In this document: in pieces, positions 1 through 8,671 of the stretch | How positions within the stretch are numbered: position 1 is the first letter of the stretch | How the letters are laid out: each line of letters starts with the position of its first letter | NCBI RefSeq assembly: GCF_900302455.1 | Contig: NZ_ONZG01000010.1 | Location: 144,402 to 208,401 of the forward strand | Reading direction: 5' to 3' | Source: Falsiruegeria mediterranea M17 | GTDB taxonomy: Bacteria; Pseudomonadota; Alphaproteobacteria; Rhodobacterales; Rhodobacteraceae | Length of the DNA stretch: 64,000 bases | Notes under the pieces: model-generated | What the model saw: the letters and a program-made list of their open reading frames with translations, nothing else | What the model was told of the DNA's origin: nothing | Databases searched by the model: none | Position numbers and translations under genes: made by a program

Positions 1-1593
1 CTGACGCGAATCTCGCAAGAGACGGCAGCGCATTTGCGATTGGATCTGCTGAACCGATTGATCCGTCAGGACACTTCGTTTCACCAGACCCACCCGCCCG
101 GTTTTCTGATCCAGCGGGTGCAGATGGACGTAAGCGCCGTGAACCATGTCTGGCAGGTGATCATCACCGGCGCAGGGCGCGATGCGGTGTCCCTGGTGGT
201 TCTGATCGGCGTGGCCATCAACGTCGATTGGGTCTGGACTGCCGTCATGTTGATCGGCGTTCCCGTTCTTCTTTTACCCGTAGCTGCCGCGCAGCGCTAT
301 GTGCGCAAGAAGGCGGCTCAGGCCCGTGATCTGGGTGCAGAACTGTCCACGCGGCTGGACGAGATCTTTCACGGCATTGTCCCGATCAAGCTGAACAATC
401 TGGAGAAGTACCAAGTCAATCGTTTTGACGGCCATATGAGCGGTTTTGTCCGATCAGAAGTGCGCGCCAGTTTCGGCACTGCGTCGATCACCGGACTGGT
501 CGATATCATGGCGGGGGTCGGCTTCATGGGGGTGCTTCTGTACGGCGGCTCGGAAATCATCTCGGGCGAAAAGACCGTGGGTGAATTCATGAGCTTCTTC
601 ACCGCCATTGGTCTGGCCTTTGACCCGATGCGACGGCTTGCCTCGGTCAGCGGCACCTGGCAAGTGGCCGCCGCCGCCCTCGACCGTCTCAAGGATCTGA
701 TGGACGAGCCCATCAAACTGCTCTCGCCGGACAAACCCGTCGCGGCCCCGTCCGGCCGCCCCGAGATCGCCCTGACCGACGTGCAACTGAACTATGGCGA
801 GGCGTCAGTTCTGCGCGGGCTGACCCTGCGGGCCGAAGCCGGTAAGACCACAGCGCTTGTGGGCGCATCCGGCGCGGGCAAGTCGACGATCTTTAACCTG
901 CTGACCCGTCTGGTCGATCCACAAGCCGGATCGGTTCAGGTTGGTGACGTCGAGGTGAGGGATATGTCGCTCGACAAGCTGCGCGATCTCTATTCGGTGG
1001 TGACACAGGAGGGGTTGCTGTTTGACGAGACCCTACGTGAGAATATCCTGCTGGGGCGTACGGACGTGAGCGATGCGCAGCTGCAGGAGGTGTTGGACGC
1101 CGCCCATGTGTCGGATTTCCTGCCCAAGCTGGACAAGGGGCTTTATACCCTGGTTGGCCCGCGCGGCTCGGCGCTGTCCGGTGGACAGCGTCAGCGGGTG
1201 GTGATCGCCCGCGCCTTGCTGCGGGACACCCCGGTGCTGCTGCTGGACGAGGCCACCAGCGCATTGGATGCGCAATCCGAGAAGGTGGTGCAAGAGGCGC
1301 TCGACCGGCTGTCGGGGGGGCGCACAACCATCGTCATCGCGCACCGTCTGTCCACCATTCGCAATGCCGACAAGATCGTGGTGATGGAACGCGGAGAGGT
1401 TGCGGATGAGGGCACGCATGACGAACTCTTGGCGCGTGGTGGCATCTATGCCGATCTGTATCGCTTGCAGTTTCAGGACGGCAAAACGGTGATCGACCCC
1501 GAGGGCATGGCCGCATTGACACCGCACGCAAAAGAGATTGATCCGCCGCAGGTTGGATGGGTCCGGCGCATGTTTGAGCGGCTGATGGGGTAA
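1..1593 (+). CDS. ABC exporter, fused membrane and ATPase domains (5' end outside window)
   Basis: The frame is open from the first base, so the start codon lies upstream. 530 codons are visible, and roughly 50-70 residues are missing compared with the usual 580-600 of the family. The N-terminal part is a multi-helix membrane domain. The C-terminal ATPase domain has Walker A GASGAGKST (bases 862-888), signature LSGGQRQRV (1174-1200), Walker B VLLLDEATSALD (1234-1269) and an AHRLST H-loop. Proteins of this build homodimerise in the inner membrane and export lipids or drugs (MsbA/LmrA type). The substrate cannot be read from the sequence. The next gene, eda, is convergent, so no operon partner is visible on this side. 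Confidence 0.93.
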   Translation: MTRISQETAAHLRLDLLNRLIRQDTSFHQTHPPGFLIQRVQMDVSAVNHVWQVIITGAGRDAVSLVVLIGVAINVDWVWTAVMLIGVPVLLLPVAAAQRYVRKKAAQARDLGAELSTRLDEIFHGIVPIKLNNLEKYQVNRFDGHMSGFVRSEVRASFGTASITGLVDIMAGVGFMGVLLYGGSEIISGEKTVGEFMSFFTAIGLAFDPMRRLASVSGTWQVAAAALDRLKDLMDEPIKLLSPDKPVAAPSGRPEIALTDVQLNYGEASVLRGLTLRAEAGKTTALVGASGAGKSTIFNLLTRLVDPQAGSVQVGDVEVRDMSLDKLRDLYSVVTQEGLLFDETLRENILLGRTDVSDAQLQEVLDAAHVSDFLPKLDKGLYTLVGPRGSALSGGQRQRVVIARALLRDTPVLLLDEATSALDAQSEKVVQEALDRLSGGRTTIVIAHRLSTIRNADKIVVMERGEVADEGTHDELLARGGIYADLYRLQFQDGKTVIDPEGMAALTPHAKEIDPPQVGWVRRMFERLMG

Positions 1594-1730
1594 GACCGGG
1601 GGCACTCCCGCCCGTCGTCGATGCCCCTGGCGGGGCACCTCCTCCCGTTGGGCCGGGCGCGCCTCGCCTTCGGCTCGACGCGTCACCGCGGAACGCTGGC
1701 CGGTTCGGTTGAGCGTCGAGCTAGAGCGTC

Positions 1731-2366
1731 CTACCGGGCCAGCGCTGCGGCGTCGCGCGCCAACCGTTCGATCCCGGACCAGTCGCCTGCCTGGACCATC
1801 GCCTTGGGGGCCACCCAGCTGCCACCAGCGCAGACCACATTCGACAGCCCCAGGTAGTCCCGCGCATTGTCCGGTGACACGCCGCCTGTCGGACAAAACG
1901 ACACCTGCGGCAGCGGCGCACCGATGGCCTTGAGCGCTGGTGCCCCACCTGATGCCTCGGCGGGGAAGAACTTGAGCATGTCATAGCCTTTTTCCAGCAG
2001 ACACATTGCCTCGGACGCGGTAGCTGCACCTGGCAACAAGGGTAGCCCTTCGGCCTCGCAGGCCGCGATCAAAGCATCCGTCGCACCCGGAGAGACACCG
2101 AACTGCGCGCCTGCGGCCTTGGCTGCGCGCACATCCGCAGGCGTGATCAAAGTCCCTGCCCCCACGACACCGCCCGGAACGCGGGCCATTTCGCGAATGG
2201 CGTCCAACGCCGCAGGCGTGCGCAGCGTCACCTCAAGCGCAGGCAAACCACCCGCAACAAGCGCCTCGGCCAGAGGTGCGGCCTGCTTGGCGTCGTCGAC
2301 CACCAGAACCGGAACGATGGGGGCGAGCGCGCAGATCTCGCGCGTGCGGATGGATTTCGATGTCAT
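1731..2366 (-). CDS. eda: KDPG aldolase (2-dehydro-3-deoxy-6-phosphogluconate aldolase)
   Basis: This cytosolic class I aldolase splits 2-keto-3-deoxy-6-phosphogluconate into pyruvate and glyceraldehyde 3-phosphate, the last step of the Entner-Doudoroff pathway. The family also cleaves 4-hydroxy-2-oxoglutarate. It has 211 residues, the normal length for a TIM-barrel KDPG aldolase. The catalytic Glu lies in LEVTLRT (E45), the Schiff-base Lys in YDMLKFFPAE (K132), and the phosphate-binding loop in CPTGGVS. The ATG lies 3 bases after the edd stop, so it is the last gene of zwf-edd-eda and probably translationally coupled. Confidence 0.95.
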   Translation of the reverse strand: MTSKSIRTREICALAPIVPVLVVDDAKQAAPLAEALVAGGLPALEVTLRTPAALDAIREMARVPGGVVGAGTLITPADVRAAKAAGAQFGVSPGATDALIAACEAEGLPLLPGAATASEAMCLLEKGYDMLKFFPAEASGGAPALKAIGAPLPQVSFCPTGGVSPDNARDYLGLSNVVCAGGSWVAPKAMVQAGDWSGIERLARDAAALAR

Positions 2367-2369
2367 GGG

Positions 2370-4178
2370 TCAGTTCCCGAATACAGTTGCGCCGGTGTCA
2401 GCGGATCCAACCGTCTGACGAAATGTAGCAAAGAGGTCGCGGCCCGTGCCAAAGGCGTTTGCGGTCAGGTCAACCGGGGCGATCTCGCGCTCGGTCACGC
2501 CGGGTGTCAGAATCTCCAACTGCCCGGCCACCGCATCAACGCGCAGCAAGTCCCCATCGCGCAGCTGAGCGATCGGGCCCCCATCGAGGGCTTCGGGGCA
2601 GACATGGATCGCAGCAGGCACTTTGCCCGACGCCCCGGACATGCGCCCATCCGTGACCAGAGCCACCTTTTGTCCCCGCCCCTGCAGAACCTGCAACACC
2701 GGCGTCAGAGAATGCAGTTCGGGCATCCCGTTGGACTTTGGCCCCTGATAGCGAACAACAACGACCACATCGCCCGTCAGCTCCCCAGCCTTGAACGCCG
2801 TCTTGACGCTGTCTTGGTCTTCAAACACGCGCGCAGGTGCCTCGACGATCCGATGTTCCGGTGCCACGGCGGAAATCTTCATCACGCCCGTCCCCAACGA
2901 ACCGCTAAGCCGTGACAGGCCGCCCGTGGGTTGGAACGGGTCGGATGCAGGTCGGAGGATCTTGTCGTTCAGGCTTTGGCCTGCCCCGCTCTGCCAGACC
3001 AACTGACCATCGATCAGTTTGGGATCTTGGGTGTAATGCGCGAGCCCCTCGCCCGCGACTGTCTGCGTGTCAGGATGCAAGAGTCCCGCATCCAGAAGGG
3101 TCGAGATCGCATAGCCCAACCCGCCTGCCGCGTGGAAATGGTTCACATCCGCCAAGCCGTTGGGATAGACCCGCGCGATCAGGGGAACCACGGCCGAAAT
3201 GTCCGAAAAATCCTGCCAGTCCAATGCAATGCCACCGGTCCGTGCCATCGCCACCAAGTGGATCAACAGGTTGGTCGAGCCACCGGTCGCCATCAACCCC
3301 ACGATGCCGTTTACAAACGCCTTTTCGTCCAAGATCTGGCACACCGGCGTAAAGTCATTGCCAAGCGCACTGAGCGAAAGGGCGCGCTTTGCCCCTTCGA
3401 CGGTAAGAGCGTCGCGCAGATCTGTGTTTGGCGGCACAAAGGACGCGCCGGGCAAGTGCAGACCCATGAACTCCATCAGCATCTGGTTGGTGTTTGCGGT
3501 CCCGTAGAACGTGCAGGTTCCAGGCCCGTGATAGGCCGCCATTTCGGCCGCCATCAACGCATCGCGGTCACATTCTCCGGCCGCAAACTGTTGTCGCACC
3601 TTGGCCTTTTCGTCGTTGGCCAATCCGCTGGCCATCGGCCCCGCAGGCAAGAACACCGCCGGGAGGTGACCAAAGCTCTGCGCTGCGATCACCAGCCCGG
3701 GAACAATCTTGTCACACACACCAAGGAACACGGCCGCGTCGAACGTATTATGGCTTAGAGCAACGCCCGCCGCCATGGCGATCACATCGCGGGAGAACAA
3801 CGACAGCTCCATCCCCGGCGCGCCTTGGGTGACGCCGTCGCACATGGCGGGCACCCCGCCCGCAACCTGAGCCGTACCACCTGCCGCGCGGATGGCAGTG
3901 CGGATCAATTCGGGATAACGCTCGAATGGCTGATGAGCCGACAGCATGTCGTTGTAGCTGGTGACGATCCCAAGGTTCCCAACGCCGCCCTCGGCGAGCC
4001 GTGTCTGGTCCTTTCCGGCACCAGCATAGGCGTGCGCCTGCCCGCTACAGCTGAGATGTCCGCGCGCTGGACCTTGGGACGTGGCTTCGGCCATGCGGGC
4101 CAGGTAAGCGCTGCGCATCGGCGCGCTGCGGTCGATGATACGGTTGGTCACATCGGCAAGGGTTTGGTTCAATGTCAT
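2370..4178 (-). CDS. edd: 6-phosphogluconate dehydratase
   Basis: It dehydrates 6-phosphogluconate to KDPG, the committed step of the Entner-Doudoroff pathway. It belongs to the IlvD/Edd Fe-S dehydratase family: [14 protein letters not shown] and CDKIVPG supply cluster cysteines, and the C-terminal signature [15 protein letters not shown] is present. I place the start at ATG 4178 ([10 protein letters not shown]), giving 602 residues, the family's normal size. It is preceded by GGAGAG at proper spacing and lies 4 bases after the zwf stop. An in-frame start 12 codons upstream lies inside zwf and is less likely. Like other Fe-S dehydratases it should be sensitive to oxidants. Confidence 0.95.
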   Translation of the reverse strand: MTLNQTLADVTNRIIDRSAPMRSAYLARMAEATSQGPARGHLSCSGQAHAYAGAGKDQTRLAEGGVGNLGIVTSYNDMLSAHQPFERYPELIRTAIRAAGGTAQVAGGVPAMCDGVTQGAPGMELSLFSRDVIAMAAGVALSHNTFDAAVFLGVCDKIVPGLVIAAQSFGHLPAVFLPAGPMASGLANDEKAKVRQQFAAGECDRDALMAAEMAAYHGPGTCTFYGTANTNQMLMEFMGLHLPGASFVPPNTDLRDALTVEGAKRALSLSALGNDFTPVCQILDEKAFVNGIVGLMATGGSTNLLIHLVAMARTGGIALDWQDFSDISAVVPLIARVYPNGLADVNHFHAAGGLGYAISTLLDAGLLHPDTQTVAGEGLAHYTQDPKLIDGQLVWQSGAGQSLNDKILRPASDPFQPTGGLSRLSGSLGTGVMKISAVAPEHRIVEAPARVFEDQDSVKTAFKAGELTGDVVVVVRYQGPKSNGMPELHSLTPVLQVLQGRGQKVALVTDGRMSGASGKVPAAIHVCPEALDGGPIAQLRDGDLLRVDAVAGQLEILTPGVTEREIAPVDLTANAFGTGRDLFATFRQTVGSADTGATVFGN

Positions 4179-4182
4179 CTGA

Positions 4183-5634
4183 TCACTCTCCGATCTGGCG
4201 CCAACGGCGACCATCGCGATGCATCAGCATCAAGGCATCTTCGGGACCCGAACTGCCCGCGTCATAAGGCGCCGGCCGATCGGTCCGCTCTTCCCAGGCG
4301 CTGATGATCGGGTCGGCCCAGGTCCAGGCCGCTTCGACCTCGTCTCCGCGCATGAACAGGGTCTGATCGCCCCGGATCACATCCATTACCAACCGCTCAT
4401 AGGCGTCCTGAGGGCGGTTGTCGGCGCCAAGGGCCTCGGCAAAGGACATATCCAGCGAAACCTCTTTCAAACGAAGGCCGCCGGGGCCCGGATCCTTGAT
4501 CGTGGTGCGCAGCGTGATCCCCTCGTCCGGTTGCAGGCGGATCACCAGAACGTTGCCGCGCAGATGGCCGACATTGGGAAAGATCGTGTGCGGGGGGTCG
4601 CGGAACACGACGGCAATCTCTGATTCCCGCGCGCGCAGCTTCTTACCGGTGCGCAGGTAGAACGGCGTGCCTGACCATCGCCAATTGGCAACCCGCACTT
4701 TCATCGCGACAAAGCTCTCGGTCCGGCTGTCGGGGTCACCCACATGATCCAGATAGCTGTCATCGCCTGTGTCAGCCCGGTATTGTCCCCGCGCAATATC
4801 ACCATCCGGAACCGGATCGAGCGCCTCGATCACCTTGACCTTTTCGTCCCTCACCGCATTGGGTGTAAACTTCGACGGCGGTTCCATCGCGGTCAGGCAC
4901 AGTAGCTGTACCAGATGGTTCTGTACCATGTCCCGCATGGCGCCGGACTTGTCATAATAGGCCTCGCGCCCTTCGATGCCGATGCTTTCGGATACCGTGA
5001 CTTGCACGTGGTCGATGTGGGTGGAGTTCCACAGGGGTTCGAACAGCGAGTTCGCAAACCGAAGGGCCATCAGGTTCTGTACGGTTTCCTTGCCCAGGTA
5101 ATGGTCGATGCGATAAATCTGATGTTCGTCAAAACAGGCGCGCAGCCCCGCATTCAACTCACGCGCGGATTGCAGGTCGCGACCAAAGGGTTTTTCGACC
5201 ACGATCCGGCTGTCAGCCGTCGCGAGGCCGCCAGAGTGCAAGCGTGACGCAATCTCGGAGAACAGAGATGGTGCAACAGACAAGTAGAACGCCCGCACCG
5301 TTTCCGGCCGGAGCCTGCTTGCCAGATCATCCCATCCTTCGGGCCCCGTGGCATTGACCGCGACATAATCGATGCGCGACAGAAAGGTGTTCAACACATC
5401 GTCCTGCTCGGCCTCTTCGCCGGCCTGTTCAAGTATGGCGGTGCGCACCGTGGCACGGAACTCATCTGCGCTGATGGCGGACCGGGCCGTGCCAATGATG
5501 CGCGCCGTGTCAGGCATCTGCCCCACGACGAAACGGTGGAACAGACCCGGTAGAATCTTGCGGTGCGCCAAGTCGCCTGTGGCTCCAAACAGCACAAGAT
5601 CGAACGGATCAACTGGGATCACACGCGAAACCAT
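4183..5634 (-). CDS. zwf: Glucose-6-phosphate 1-dehydrogenase
   Basis: It oxidises glucose 6-phosphate to 6-phosphogluconolactone with NADP(+) or NAD(+). Its 483 residues match the family. The N-terminal nucleotide-binding loop GATGDLAHRKILPG, the EKPFGRD segment (about 147-153) and the active-site signature RIDHYLGKETVQN (about 175-187) are all present. It is the first gene of zwf-edd-eda. The ATG at 5634 is preceded by an AGGAA ribosome site. No lactonase gene (pgl) lies between zwf and edd or elsewhere in the window. A LacI-type palindrome about 50 bases upstream suggests sugar-responsive control. Confidence 0.96.
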   Translation of the reverse strand: MVSRVIPVDPFDLVLFGATGDLAHRKILPGLFHRFVVGQMPDTARIIGTARSAISADEFRATVRTAILEQAGEEAEQDDVLNTFLSRIDYVAVNATGPEGWDDLASRLRPETVRAFYLSVAPSLFSEIASRLHSGGLATADSRIVVEKPFGRDLQSARELNAGLRACFDEHQIYRIDHYLGKETVQNLMALRFANSLFEPLWNSTHIDHVQVTVSESIGIEGREAYYDKSGAMRDMVQNHLVQLLCLTAMEPPSKFTPNAVRDEKVKVIEALDPVPDGDIARGQYRADTGDDSYLDHVGDPDSRTESFVAMKVRVANWRWSGTPFYLRTGKKLRARESEIAVVFRDPPHTIFPNVGHLRGNVLVIRLQPDEGITLRTTIKDPGPGGLRLKEVSLDMSFAEALGADNRPQDAYERLVMDVIRGDQTLFMRGDEVEAAWTWADPIISAWEERTDRPAPYDAGSSGPEDALMLMHRDGRRWRQIGE

Positions 5635-6381
5635 CGAATTGTTCCTTTCCCTGCCGCGATCAGTGTCAGTGAGTTAACGGCAATGTTAGCGATAACATAG
5701 TTCAAATCTGCTTTTGCCCACAAGTCAGGCAAAAAGCAACCCATCTAACCCTATCACTTACGATCGTACGATAGCAGGTTTCTCAGAAATTCTGGATCGA
5801 GCGCCCTGGAAACTCGTTGTTGGACCAGAAACCCAACTCATCGGAAAGTTGCTACATTTCAGATTGTTAACTCCCATACGCGAAGTGATGAGTTATCCAC
5901 AAATGTCTATTTCCAAGAGGTTATGTGAAGAAATTCAACCAAGAAGTTACTGAGGGTAATGCATTGTTCTTACAAGACTTTCATCTTCAATACGGGAGAA
6001 GCAAATTGAACGGTGAACGCCATTCAATGAAGAAAACTGCATCTGCACCGCATGGCCACTGCATTGAGCATTCGCGTATGGACTGCTCCGGGGATAGAAG
6101 CTTGGTTGATTTCTGCATCTTGCTACAAATATGAAAGAATGACCCTCAATTATCTAGATTTTACCCAATAAATGTTCCAAATAGTCAATTTTGTGATAGC
6201 GATTCTATCCACACAATACCTGAAAGATCGTGGAAAACCTTGGGGATAAATCTGATTGCGAACCAATCGACGCAAGAGTTGGCTAAAGCGGTACAACGTC
6301 AGTCCTGCAGGGTGACGAAGCACATCCAATTCAGTGAAATGTTGTTAAATTTCAGCAAGTTGAGCGATTGGATTTCACCGC
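5635..6381. other. AT-rich intergenic region with DnaA-box-like sites
   Basis: This 747-base gap between zwf and ptsP is visibly richer in A+T than its surroundings, especially about 6130-6205. It holds a perfect DnaA box TTATCCACA (5893-5901), CTATCCACA (6205-6213), and reverse-orientation near-matches CGTGGAAAA (about 6229) and TGGGGATAA (about 6240). Overlapping palindromes TACGATCGTA and ATCGTACGAT sit at 5759-5772. The short ORFs in it have poor composition and no family resemblance. It also contains the zwf promoter/operator. It could be a replication-origin-like or DnaA-regulated region; no gene is supported. Confidence 0.5.
5683..5698. promoter_or_regulatory. LacI/GntR-type operator upstream of zwf-edd-eda
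   Basis: ATGTTAGCGATAACAT has 6-base perfect arms (ATGTTA/TAACAT) around a central GCGA, so the dyad is centred on CG as is usual for LacI-family operators. It closely resembles GntR-type gluconate operators. It lies 49-64 bases upstream of the zwf start. On the minus strand the left end overlaps a candidate -10 (TATGTT), with TTGTGG 18 bases upstream as a possible -35. Binding there would repress transcription. The regulator gene is not in the window. Confidence 0.65.
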
Positions 6382-8625
6382 TCAACTCTGCTGTTTCAAC
6401 CACGCCATCACGGCAGGTCGAACACTTTGCTCACCGCGGTGTCGCGCGTCCGAGATGATCTTGCGCAGCTCGTCCAGATTTGATCGTAAAAGCAAACTTT
6501 TGACCGGCCCAATTGAAGCTGGACGCATGGACAATGTGCGAATACCCATGGCGGCAAGGCACAGCGCCTCGATCGGGCGGCCGGCATCTTCGCCGCAAAA
6601 GCTCAGCGGTGTGCCTGAGATAGCGCACCGCTCAACGATCCGCTCTATCAAGCTCAGGAAACTGACATTCAGCGTGTCATAGCGACGGCGCACCCGCTCG
6701 TTTTCACGGTCTGCGGCAAAGAAGAACTGCTTCAGATCATTACCACCGACGGACAGGAAACCCACATCGTCAAAAAACTTTTGCGGTGCAAATGCCAGCG
6801 ATGGGGTTTCAAGCATCGCCCCAACTTCAAGCGTTTCCGGCAGCACATGCCCCAGCTTCCGTTCGCGCTCGATGGTCTTGTCGACCTCGGCGCGGGCCAT
6901 GTGGTATTCTTCGGCCTGAGCCACGAAGGGGAACATGATCGTCAGTGGACGGCCGTTGGCGGCGCGGATCAGCGCCTGCAGTTGCATGCGCATGACGCCC
7001 GGTTTGTCCAGGCCAACCCGGATCGCGCGCCACCCCAGGGCGGGGTTCGGCTCGTCTGTGGGTTTCATATAGGGCAGCACCTTGTCCGATCCGATGTCGA
7101 GTGTGCGGAACACCACGCGTTTGCCGTGTGCAGCATCAAGAACCCGACCATAAAGCGACACAAGTTCGGATCGTTTGGGCATCTGATTGCGCACCAGGAA
7201 CTGCAACTCGGTGCGGAACAGCCCCACCCCTTCGGCGCCAGAGCTATCGAGAGACGGCAGGTCCGCCATCAAGCCGGCATTCATCACCAGCGACAGTTCT
7301 TTGCCGTCAAGGGTCACAGTCTTGCGATCACGGATCGAGGCATAGCGTTCCTGCGCGTCCGCCTGCATCGCTATCTTGTCACGAAAGGCGGTCACAACCG
7401 TATCATCAGGGCGCAGATGAACGATCCCTTGATCGCCATCAACCATGATGTGGTCGCCGTTCAACGCCTCGGTCGTGATGCGGGCCGTGTGCACTACCAG
7501 CGGGATCGCCAATGCACGGGCCACGATGGCTGCATGGCTGCCGACCGAGCCTTCTTCGAGCACGATACCTTTGAGCGAACGACCGTATTCCAGCAACTCT
7601 CCGGGTCCGATATTACGCGCAACCAGGATCGGATCGGCGGGCAGTTCAGCGCCTGAATTGCTCCCTTGTCCGGTCAGAATGCGCAGCAACCGATTGCTGA
7701 GGTCATCCAGATCCGCAAGGCGTTCGCGCAGATAGGCGTCATTCACCTGCTCCATGCGCGCACGTGCTTGGGATTGTTCCTTTTCGACAGCAGCCTCGGC
7801 GCTCAAGCCGCGGGCGATGTCCTCTTCCATGCGGCGCATCCAGCCCTTGGAGTTGGCAAACATGCGATAGGCTTCAAGGACTTGCAGCTGCTCTTTGTCC
7901 CCGTTCTGGGACATCTCCAGCATCTTGTCGACGCCAACGCGCAGCTCTTCTACAGCCTCGTTCAGGCGCTCAAGCTCGCGGTGAGGATCGTCGGCGATGG
8001 GGTTGGTGACCACCACGCGCGGCTCGTGCAGCCAAACGTGGCCCTCAGCCGCGCCCTCTTGGCCGGTGCCCCCGCGCAACAAGACCGATTGCTGGTGCAG
8101 CGGCGACAGAGCTGCGCCTTCGCCGACAAAGGCTCCCAGTTCGGTCATTTCGGCCACGACCATGGCAACCACTTCGAGAGCATAGACCTCATCAGCGGAA
8201 AACTCGCGCGCATCGCGGGATTGCACGACGAGAACGCCCAGTTTTTCACCCAAACGCTGCACCGGAATGCCCAGGAAGGACGAGAACCGCTCTTCCCCCG
8301 TTTCTGGCATATAGCGGAAGCCCTTGGCCGACGGCGCGTCGGGCGTGTTGATGACCTTGCTGTACTTGGCAACGCGGCCCACCAGACCTTCGCCCATGCG
8401 CAGGCGGGTTTGGTGGACAGATTCAGGCTGCAACCCTTCGGTCGCGCAGAGTTCCAGCGTTTCGGAGTCGCGGAACAGGTAGATCGAGCAGACCTCGGTC
8501 CCCATGCTGTCCGCGATCAGATGCGTGATCTTGTCCAGACGCGCCTGGCCAGCGTCATCGCTGGCCATGGCTTCACGCAGCCGTCCAAGCAGCTTGCGGG
8601 ATTCACTTTCTGTGCCGTCCGCCAT
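6382..8625 (-). CDS. ptsP: PTS-Ntr enzyme I, phosphoenolpyruvate-protein phosphotransferase
   Basis: This is EI-Ntr, the first enzyme of the nitrogen-related phosphotransfer chain: it autophosphorylates from PEP and passes phosphate to NPr. An N-terminal GAF domain (about 30-165) precedes a linker and the EI core. The phospho-accepting His is in GSVGSHAAIVARAL (H364 with this start), the PEP-site segments FRTLDIGSDK and VGGNDLKQFFFAADREN follow, and the catalytic Cys is in SFCGEDAGRP. I choose ATG 8625 (MADGTESES, 747 residues), with AAGGTGA upstream, over a GTG four codons earlier that lacks a good ribosome site. It follows lysC by 46 bases. Confidence 0.94.
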   Translation of the reverse strand: MADGTESESRKLLGRLREAMASDDAGQARLDKITHLIADSMGTEVCSIYLFRDSETLELCATEGLQPESVHQTRLRMGEGLVGRVAKYSKVINTPDAPSAKGFRYMPETGEERFSSFLGIPVQRLGEKLGVLVVQSRDAREFSADEVYALEVVAMVVAEMTELGAFVGEGAALSPLHQQSVLLRGGTGQEGAAEGHVWLHEPRVVVTNPIADDPHRELERLNEAVEELRVGVDKMLEMSQNGDKEQLQVLEAYRMFANSKGWMRRMEEDIARGLSAEAAVEKEQSQARARMEQVNDAYLRERLADLDDLSNRLLRILTGQGSNSGAELPADPILVARNIGPGELLEYGRSLKGIVLEEGSVGSHAAIVARALAIPLVVHTARITTEALNGDHIMVDGDQGIVHLRPDDTVVTAFRDKIAMQADAQERYASIRDRKTVTLDGKELSLVMNAGLMADLPSLDSSGAEGVGLFRTELQFLVRNQMPKRSELVSLYGRVLDAAHGKRVVFRTLDIGSDKVLPYMKPTDEPNPALGWRAIRVGLDKPGVMRMQLQALIRAANGRPLTIMFPFVAQAEEYHMARAEVDKTIERERKLGHVLPETLEVGAMLETPSLAFAPQKFFDDVGFLSVGGNDLKQFFFAADRENERVRRRYDTLNVSFLSLIERIVERCAISGTPLSFCGEDAGRPIEALCLAAMGIRTLSMRPASIGPVKSLLLRSNLDELRKIISDARHRGEQSVRPAVMAWLKQQS

Positions 8626-8671
8626 CGGGCCTGTCACCTTGTTTCATTCAGATAGACCAAAAGCGTTTCGC

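Noticed and set aside
1621..1690. Hairpins (TGCCCC-TGGC-GGGGCA and CTCGACGC/GCGTCGAG) between the ABC gene and eda
   Set aside because: They are short or widely spaced with no T run; terminator function is possible but not supported enough.
5714..6682. Several short plus-strand ORFs in the AT-rich gap and the end of ptsP
   Set aside because: Poor start contexts, no family resemblance and overlap with the certain ptsP gene; the gap is better read as regulatory or origin-like DNA.
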